This document shows, one piece after another, positions 6,732 to 11,060 of a stretch of DNA of 11,060 nucleotides. Position 1 is the stretch's first letter. Each line of letters begins with the position of its first letter. The stretch is from Ruminococcaceae bacterium UBA1417. GTDB taxonomy: Bacteria; Bacillota; Clostridia; Oscillospirales; Acutalibacteraceae. The notes beneath the pieces were generated by a model. The model was not told the origin of the DNA. It made no database searches and was given only the letters and a program-made list of their open reading frames with translations. The stretch spans positions 1-11,060 of the forward strand of contig DBPP01000012.1 of the NCBI GenBank assembly GCA_002305575.1, read 5' to 3'. The position numbers and the translations under genes are program-made.

Positions 6732-6766
6732 GGGCGGTACGGCTTTTCAGCTGTACCGCCCTTTTT
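6732..6766 (+). terminator. intrinsic terminator of the DUF1540 gene
   Basis: GGGCGGTACGGC (6732-6743) pairs with GCTGTACCGCCC (6750-6761), a 12-bp stem with one G-U pair and a 6-nt loop, followed by TTTTT (6762-6766). Confidence 0.92.
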
Positions 6767-6786
6767 CTGCTTAACGTCAGGGTGCA

Positions 6787-6815
6787 TTGCGTTTCGGATG
6801 CGGAAATGCTATACT
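6787..6815 (+). promoter_or_regulatory. sigma-A-type promoter of the alkaline-phosphatase-family gene
   Basis: TTGCGT (6787-6792) and TATACT (6810-6815) are 17 bp apart, with TGC before the -10 (extended -10). The start is expected near 6822, giving a short leader to the ATG at 6841. It lies just after the DUF1540 terminator. Confidence 0.75.
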
Positions 6816-6840
6816 GAGAAAAACCGACAGGAGGAATTTT

Positions 6841-7932
6841 ATGTTTCCGGATTACAGGCACAGTCTTGTCAACATATCGGCCTCCGTATTGCGGGCCTTC
6901 GGCGTGGAAGCGTCCCATCCTACACTGCCGGAGCTGGACGCGTTGCTTGCGTATCCATACCGCAATGTGGTCATTCTGTTGCTGGACGGCATGGGGGATG
7001 GTGCGGTGCGGGATTTGCTTGCCCCGGAAGGCTTTTTCAACAGACATAGGCAAGGCGCAGTTTCCTCTGTGTTTCCGCCGACAACAACGGCGGCGACGCT
7101 GTCCCTGATGACGGGCAAAACGCCATGCGAAACGGGGTGGCTGGGCTGGAAACAGTATTTTCCTGCGCTGGACCGGATCGTCGTTCCGTTCACCAATACG
7201 GATTATTATACGGGCGAAAGGATCGCGACATGCCATGCAGCGCGGACGTTCCTGTATGGCTCTTACATCTTTGATGCGGTGGACCGGGCCGGCATGGGGC
7301 GGGCCTACCATGTGTCGCCGTTTGGAACGACGCGGGCAGATACATGGGAAGCTTTGACCCGGCATATCCGGATGCTCTGCGCGCAGGCGGGACGGAAATT
7401 GATCTACGCGTACTGGGAGCAGCCCGACAACATCATGCACAAAACGGGGAGTCATTCCGAACAGACGAAGGCGGAACTCCGCATGCTCGAAACCGCTGTG
7501 GAAGCGCTGTGCGGTGCGCTGAAGGATACGCTGCTGATCGTGACGGCCGATCACGGGCACAGGGATACCGTATATCATAATTTGGACGATTATCCGGAAA
7601 TCCGGCAAATGCTGGTGCGGCCGCCCGCACTGGAAAGCCGCGCGTGTGCGTTTTATGTCCGGGAGGCGGACCGCGCGCGTTTCCCGGCGGTGTTTCGTCG
7701 TGTATTTCCATCGGGCTTCCGGTTGTTTTCAAAGGCGGAGGTGTTGCAAAACGGAATGTTCGGAACAGGCGAACACCATCCGTTGTTTGAAGCGTTCATC
7801 GGGGATTTTCTCGCGGTTTCCGTTGCGGAATACGGCATCGTCTACGATGCCAGGTGCCGGCAGTTCTGTTCCAACCACGGAGGTCTCACGCCGGATGAAA
7901 TGCAGGTTCCATTTATTGTGGTACGCCGATAA
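6841..7932 (+). CDS. alkaline-phosphatase-superfamily hydrolase (phosphodiesterase/pyrophosphatase-like)
   Basis: 363 residues, cytoplasmic by the absence of a signal peptide. The superfamily metal-site pattern is visible: D49 in LLLDGMGDG, a Thr cluster PPTTTAA at 79-85 where the nucleophile threonine is expected, the metal-binding D196 and H200 in QPDNIMH, the TADHGH motif (235-240, D237/H238), and H346 in SNHGG. Relatives of this kind hydrolyse phosphomonoesters, phosphodiesters or nucleotide pyrophosphates using two metal ions; the substrate here cannot be told. The ATG at 6841 is set by AGGAGGAA (6829-6836), so the longer frame from 6787 is rejected. It is followed after 45 bp by the nuclease-like gene in the same direction, with no terminator between. 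Superfamily call is firm, product name tentative. Confidence 0.87.
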   Translation: MFPDYRHSLVNISASVLRAFGVEASHPTLPELDALLAYPYRNVVILLLDGMGDGAVRDLLAPEGFFNRHRQGAVSSVFPPTTTAATLSLMTGKTPCETGWLGWKQYFPALDRIVVPFTNTDYYTGERIATCHAARTFLYGSYIFDAVDRAGMGRAYHVSPFGTTRADTWEALTRHIRMLCAQAGRKLIYAYWEQPDNIMHKTGSHSEQTKAELRMLETAVEALCGALKDTLLIVTADHGHRDTVYHNLDDYPEIRQMLVRPPALESRACAFYVREADRARFPAVFRRVFPSGFRLFSKAEVLQNGMFGTGEHHPLFEAFIGDFLAVSVAEYGIVYDARCRQFCSNHGGLTPDEMQVPFIVVRR

Positions 7933-7977
7933 GTCGAATGAAACTTCCGGCGACGTGAAAAGTTTTGGAGGGGTATC

Positions 7978-8724
7978 ATGGACCAGCAACGGTTCCTTGC
8001 GGCGCGAGCTGCGGCGCTCGGGCGGATCAAAGGCGTCGACGGCATCGGTACGCTTTCGGAAAAAGCGCTGCATGCGGCGCTCAAGGCGTACTATGAGCCG
8101 GACAGTGAAAGCCGGGAAATTGCGCTCGGCGGTTTCGTGGCGGATATCGTCGGCGAGGAAGGGATCATAGAGATCCAGACGCGCGGGTTTGATCGGCTGC
8201 GCGGTAAGCTTCAGGCCTTCTTGGAGGTCGCGCGTGTCACGGTGGTTTACCCGATCGCTGTGCGGCGGCAGCTGCGGTGGATCGATCCGGAAACCGGAGA
8301 AGTCCTGCCACCGCGCAAAAGCCCGAAAAAAGGCATTCCGTTTGATGTATTGCCGGAGCTGTACAAAATCGAGCCGCATCTGCTGCACCCGAATTTCCGT
8401 CTGCGACTTGTGCTATTGGAATTGACGGACTATAAATACCTCGACGGCTACGGCAAGCAGCGGAAAATTCGTGCGAGCCGCGGCGAGCGTGTTCCCGAAG
8501 CGCTCCTTGACGAAATCGACTTTACGTGCCCTGCAGATTATTTGCGGCTGCTGCCAGAAGCGCTGCCGGAGCCGTTTACAGCCGGTCAGCTCGCAAAAGC
8601 CCTGTGTCGTCCGGCGGCATATGCGCGCGCCGGCGTCCATGTGCTCTGTACGCTTGGCGTGCTGGAGCGTGTGGGAAAAGCGGGGCGCGCATATCTTTAC
8701 GTGAAAAATACGGCCCAAGCGTGA
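7978..8724 (+). CDS. PD-(D/E)XK-like protein with possible C-terminal winged helix
   Basis: 248 residues, soluble, no signal peptide. The N-terminal part has the layout of the restriction-endonuclease-like fold: an early Glu in SEKALHAALKAYYE (E28), then GGFVADIVGEEGIIEIQTR, giving D56 and E65-x-Q67. The glutamine sits where lysine is usual, as in some Mrr/VSR-like branches. A conserved-looking block YPIAVRRQLRWID ... RKSPKKG (about 91-119) follows. The last 60 residues (YLRLLPEALPEPFTAGQLAKALC ... VLCTLGVLERVGKAGRAYLYV, written here in part) read like a winged helix. I recall uncharacterised bacterial and archaeal proteins of this type; I know of no assigned role. GGAGGGG (7967-7973) lies just before the ATG. 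Probably cotranscribed with the hydrolase upstream. Confidence 0.7.
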   Translation: MDQQRFLAARAAALGRIKGVDGIGTLSEKALHAALKAYYEPDSESREIALGGFVADIVGEEGIIEIQTRGFDRLRGKLQAFLEVARVTVVYPIAVRRQLRWIDPETGEVLPPRKSPKKGIPFDVLPELYKIEPHLLHPNFRLRLVLLELTDYKYLDGYGKQRKIRASRGERVPEALLDEIDFTCPADYLRLLPEALPEPFTAGQLAKALCRPAAYARAGVHVLCTLGVLERVGKAGRAYLYVKNTAQA

Positions 8725-8743
8725 CGGAAAAAGTTTCTTTATC

Positions 8744-8772
8744 TTGATTTTGCGGCGCGTCCGTGCTATGCT
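8744..8772 (+). promoter_or_regulatory. sigma-A-type promoter of the nucleotidyltransferase gene
   Basis: TTGATT (8744-8749) and TATGCT (8767-8772) are 17 bp apart, with TGC directly upstream of the -10. The expected start is near 8779. No terminator was seen between 8724 and here, so the gene may also be read through from upstream. Confidence 0.7.
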
Positions 8773-8818
8773 GTACCGATATATATTTGTGCTTGTTGGG
8801 CACGGAAAGGCGGGAAAA

Positions 8819-9361
8819 ATGACTATACAGGAAGAAGCGGGATTGCTGCTGCACGAACACGGGCTTTTGGCGGCGCTGGAGCCATTTGGCGAAGCGGTTG
8901 TCACGGGAAGTTACAGTATGCACATGATGGCGTGGAACGACCTTGATCTGTACATCGTCGAAAACGAGAATCTCTTTGACCGTTGGTTTTCACTGGCACA
9001 TACGGTTTGCGACGTGCTGCAGGCGGTGAAAGCAGAGGTGCAGCGCGTACCCGGCCGGTTGTTTTTGGGCCTCGAAACGGAGATCACCGGTACGCGCTGG
9101 AACATAGACATCTGGGCAAAGGATGCCGCTGCGGTGGAAGCGGCGCGAGCATACTACGCACGTGTACGGCAGCGTGCCGAAGCGGACCCCGCTGTGCGGA
9201 CGGCTATCCTTTCTATTAAAAAGGATCTGATCGCGAAGCGGTTGTATGGGTTTGATAAATTCCAGACCTGCCATTACCACAGCGACGAAATCTATACCGC
9301 CGTGCTGGAGGAGAATATCCGCACTGCGGCAGCGCTGCTTGAGCGGTATCCGAAATCATAA
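8819..9361 (+). CDS. small nucleotidyltransferase-fold protein (pol-beta superfamily)
   Basis: 180 residues from the ATG at 8819, preceded by AAAGGCGGG. The pol-beta-type nucleotidyltransferase signature is present: G30-S31 in VTGSYSMHMMAWNDLDLYI with D41 and D43, and a third acidic residue in RWNIDIWAK (D97). Members move a nucleotide onto a protein, RNA or small molecule such as an aminoglycoside; no acceptor can be deduced. The C-terminal half is helical (KKDLIAKRLYGFDKFQTCHYHSDEIY) and includes a His pair. The longer open frame from 8744 overlaps the promoter and lacks a binding site. It has its own promoter and terminator, so it looks like a separate unit rather than part of the hydrolase/nuclease-like pair. 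A role in resistance or RNA modification is possible but not supported. Confidence 0.8.
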   Translation: MTIQEEAGLLLHEHGLLAALEPFGEAVVTGSYSMHMMAWNDLDLYIVENENLFDRWFSLAHTVCDVLQAVKAEVQRVPGRLFLGLETEITGTRWNIDIWAKDAAAVEAARAYYARVRQRAEADPAVRTAILSIKKDLIAKRLYGFDKFQTCHYHSDEIYTAVLEENIRTAAALLERYPKS

Positions 9362-9376
9362 AGATGGAAGACGGCG

Positions 9377-9419
9377 AATGCCGGGCGGACGTTTTGGCCT
9401 GCCCGGCATTTCCTTTTCT
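9377..9419 (+). terminator. intrinsic terminator of the nucleotidyltransferase gene
   Basis: AATGCCGGGC (9377-9386) pairs with GCCCGGCATT (9401-9410), 10 bp with a 14-nt loop, followed by TCCTTTTCT. Confidence 0.87.
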
Positions 9420-9477
9420 ATAAAAATAAATATAAAAAATGAAGGGGCGGAGCTTTGGATTTCGTGTCCGTATGCCC

Positions 9478-9506
9478 TTGACAAATGCCCTGCATTAGCA
9501 TAGACT
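9478..9506 (+). promoter_or_regulatory. sigma-A-type promoter of feoAB
   Basis: TTGACA (9478-9483) is a consensus -35, and TAGACT (9501-9506) follows after 17 bp as -10. Unlike the other promoters here it has no extended -10 TG. The expected start is near 9513. Confidence 0.8.
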
Positions 9507-9514
9507 AACATTTA
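9495..9514. promoter_or_regulatory. possible DtxR/IdeR-like operator over the feoAB -10
   Basis: TTAG-N6-CTAA (9495-9508) forms a palindrome, and TTAGCATAGACTAACAT matches about 13 of 19 positions of the classical IdeR/DtxR consensus TTAGGTTAGGCTAACCTAA. It covers the feoAB -10, where binding of a metal-loaded repressor would block transcription. The match is by eye and the regulator is not in the window. Confidence 0.4.
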
Positions 9515-9537
9515 GACGAAAAAGGGAAGAGATGTTG

Positions 9538-9557
9538 CCCCGTCATTTTGTACGGGG
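9538..9557 (+). promoter_or_regulatory. hairpin in the feoAB leader
   Basis: CCCCGT (9538-9543) pairs with ACGGGG (9552-9557) around an 8-nt loop. It lies just upstream of the ribosome binding site GAGGGGG (9563-9569). The CCCC could instead pair with the G run of that site, so two exclusive structures are possible. No T run follows, so it is not a terminator. Confidence 0.4.
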
Positions 9558-9576
9558 TATATGAGGGGGTATCCAT

Positions 9577-11060
9577 ATGACATTGAAGGAGCTTCCGGTC
9601 GGAAAAAGCGCGACGGTTTTGACCGTTGGCGGCGAGGGCGCGCTGCGCCAGCATTTTCTCGATATGGGGCTGATTCCAAAGGCGGATGTCACCATGGTGA
9701 AATTTGCGCCGATGGGTGATCCGCTGGAGGTGCGTATCCACGGCTATGAGCTGACGCTCCGGCTGGCCGATGCGGAAAAAATCCGAATTACGAATGTGCG
9801 CGATGCTGTGCAGGAAAGCCGGCGCGGCGAAAAGGGAAAGCCCATTTCTCACCCGGGCCTCGGTGAGGGCGGCCGCTACCATGTGCAGACCGGCCGGCCG
9901 CCGCTGCCTGCGAGCGTTACGCTGAGTTTTGCGCTGGCCGGCAACCAGAATTGCGGCAAAACGACACTGTTCAACCAGCTGACGGGTTCCAACCAGCACG
10001 TCGGCAATTTCCCGGGCGTCACGGTGGACCGCAAGGACGGCGTGATCCGCGGGCATGAAAATACGCTCGTCACGGATCTGCCCGGCATCTATTCCATGTC
10101 GCCGTATTCGAGCGAGGAGCTTGTCACCCGGCGCTTTGTCCTTGAGGAGCATCCGCGGGGCATTATCAACATTGTAGATGCCACCAATATTGAACGCAAC
10201 CTGTATCTGACGATGCAGCTCATGGAGCTCGATATCCCGATGGTTCTCGCGCTCAATATGATGGACGAGGTGCGGGAGAACGGCGGTTCGATCCGCGTCA
10301 ATGAGATGGAAGCCATGCTGGGCATTCCGGTTGTGCCGATTTCCGCGGCAAAAAACGAGGGTATTGCAGAGCTGATCGACCATGCCGTACATGTGGCAAA
10401 GTATCAGGAAAGCCCGGGACGCATGGATTTCTGCGATGCAGGTGAGCAGGGCGGCGCCGTGCACCGCTGTCTGCATGCCATTATGAGTTTGATCGAGGAC
10501 CACGCCGTACAGGCCGGTATTCCGGTGCGCTTTGCGGCGAGCAAGCTGGCGGAAGGGGACGACCTGGTGCTGGAGCGTCTGGCACTCGACCAGAACGAAA
10601 AGGAAACGCTGGAGCATATTATCCAGCAGATGGAAAAGGAGCGCGGACTGGACCGCGCCGCCGCCATCGCAGATATGCGGTTCAGCTTTATCCAGAAGGT
10701 CTGCGCGGCGTCCGTTGTTAAGCCGCGGGAGAGCCGGGAACATGCGCGCAGCGTGCGGATTGACCGCATCCTGACCGGTAAATATACCGCTATCCCCGCG
10801 TTTATCGCGATTATGGCGCTCGTGTTTTGGCTGACCTTCAATGTGATTGGCGCGTTTCTCTCCAATCTGTTGGAGCTGGGTATTGGATGGTTGACCGAGC
10901 TTGTCGATTACGCGATGACGGCCGGCGGCGTCAATCCCGTGCTGCATTCGCTTGTGATCGACGGCATATTCAACGGCGTTGGCAGTGTGCTGAGCTTTCT
11001 GCCAACCATCGTCACGCTGTTTTTCTTCCTCTCCCTGCTGGAGGACAGCGGCTATATGGC
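9577..11060 (+). CDS. feoAB: FeoA-FeoB fusion, ferrous iron transporter, 5' part
   Basis: Open to the window edge; 494 codons are visible with no stop. Residues 1 to about 72 (MTLKELPVGK ... IRI) form a FeoA SH3-like domain that elsewhere is a separate protein. After a linker (about 73-113) comes the FeoB GTPase domain: G1 GNQNCGKTT (122-130), G2 in HVGNFPGVTVD (141-151), G3 DLPG (167-170), G4 NMMD (227-230) and G5 SAAK (256-259). A helical soluble region follows, then the first membrane helix at about residues 405-430 (PAFIAIMALVFWLTFNVIG) and a second near the edge. FeoB moves Fe(II) across the cytoplasmic membrane. GAGGGGG (9563-9569) is 7 nt from the ATG at 9577. Only part of the membrane domain is in the window, and its gate residues are not visible. 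Confidence 0.95.
   Translation, partial: MTLKELPVGKSATVLTVGGEGALRQHFLDMGLIPKADVTMVKFAPMGDPLEVRIHGYELTLRLADAEKIRITNVRDAVQESRRGEKGKPISHPGLGEGGRYHVQTGRPPLPASVTLSFALAGNQNCGKTTLFNQLTGSNQHVGNFPGVTVDRKDGVIRGHENTLVTDLPGIYSMSPYSSEELVTRRFVLEEHPRGIINIVDATNIERNLYLTMQLMELDIPMVLALNMMDEVRENGGSIRVNEMEAMLGIPVVPISAAKNEGIAELIDHAVHVAKYQESPGRMDFCDAGEQGGAVHRCLHAIMSLIEDHAVQAGIPVRFAASKLAEGDDLVLERLALDQNEKETLEHIIQQMEKERGLDRAAAIADMRFSFIQKVCAASVVKPRESREHARSVRIDRILTGKYTAIPAFIAIMALVFWLTFNVIGAFLSNLLELGIGWLTELVDYAMTAGGVNPVLHSLVIDGIFNGVGSVLSFLPTIVTLFFFLSLLEDSGYM

Noticed and set aside
6307..7608. 433-residue minus-strand open frame opposite DUF1540 and the hydrolase
   Set aside because: It crosses two plus-strand genes, a terminator and a promoter; Arg/His-rich shadow.
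9561..9576. Leader peptide starting at ATG 9561, overlapping feoAB
   Set aside because: The G run before it is only 3 nt away and the reading frame shows no conserved or regulatory codons.
9505..10947. 480-residue minus-strand open frame opposite feoAB
   Set aside because: Antisense to an unmistakable FeoA-FeoB reading frame whose motifs are all in order.

Overview
The window reads as chromosome of a moderately GC-rich, low-pathogenicity-signature Bacillota, most likely a clostridial (Oscillospirales/Ruminococcaceae-like) anaerobe. The evidence is: strong Shine-Dalgarno sites, sigma-A-type promoters with 17-bp spacers, intrinsic terminators, a VanG-like Ddl, a DUF1934-argS pair, tandem DUF1540 cysteine motifs and a FeoA-FeoB fusion for Fe(II) uptake. 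The taxonomic placement is inference from gene content, not from a database match. No rRNA, tRNA, CRISPR array, insertion sequence or phage gene was seen.

Layout. 1-678 (+) is the 3' part of a DUF2961/GH172-type glycoside hydrolase. 679-1034 holds no confident gene, only a strong hairpin terminator and a start-less coding-like frame. 1035-1277 (-) is a small unrecognised protein. 1424-1633 (-) is a cold-shock protein with its own promoter, a roughly 120-nt leader and its own terminator. The leader contains a terminator-like hairpin followed by seven U, so it may be an attenuator.

6116-1881 (-) is a four-gene block in the order ddl, murI, DUF1934, argS. It has a strong promoter at 6225-6253 and a terminator at 1831-1863. 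Ddl and MurI both supply D-amino acids or dipeptides for peptidoglycan, and ArgRS supplies charged tRNA; the DUF1934 role is unknown.

6355-9361 (+) carries a cysteine-rich DUF1540 protein with a strong terminator, then an alkaline-phosphatase-superfamily hydrolase with its own promoter. These are followed by a PD-(D/E)XK-like protein with a possible C-terminal winged helix, and by a small pol-beta-type nucleotidyltransferase with its own promoter and terminator. The hydrolase and the nuclease-like gene are 45 bp apart and probably cotranscribed. 9577 to the window edge (+) is feoAB (FeoA fused to FeoB), with a promoter whose -10 overlaps a DtxR/IdeR-like palindrome.

Most of the window is ordinary housekeeping sequence. 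The points most worth checking are the csp leader hairpin, the iron-box-like operator, and the uncharacterised nuclease-like gene with its nucleotide-acting neighbours. I did not find convincing evidence of a wholly new multi-gene system.
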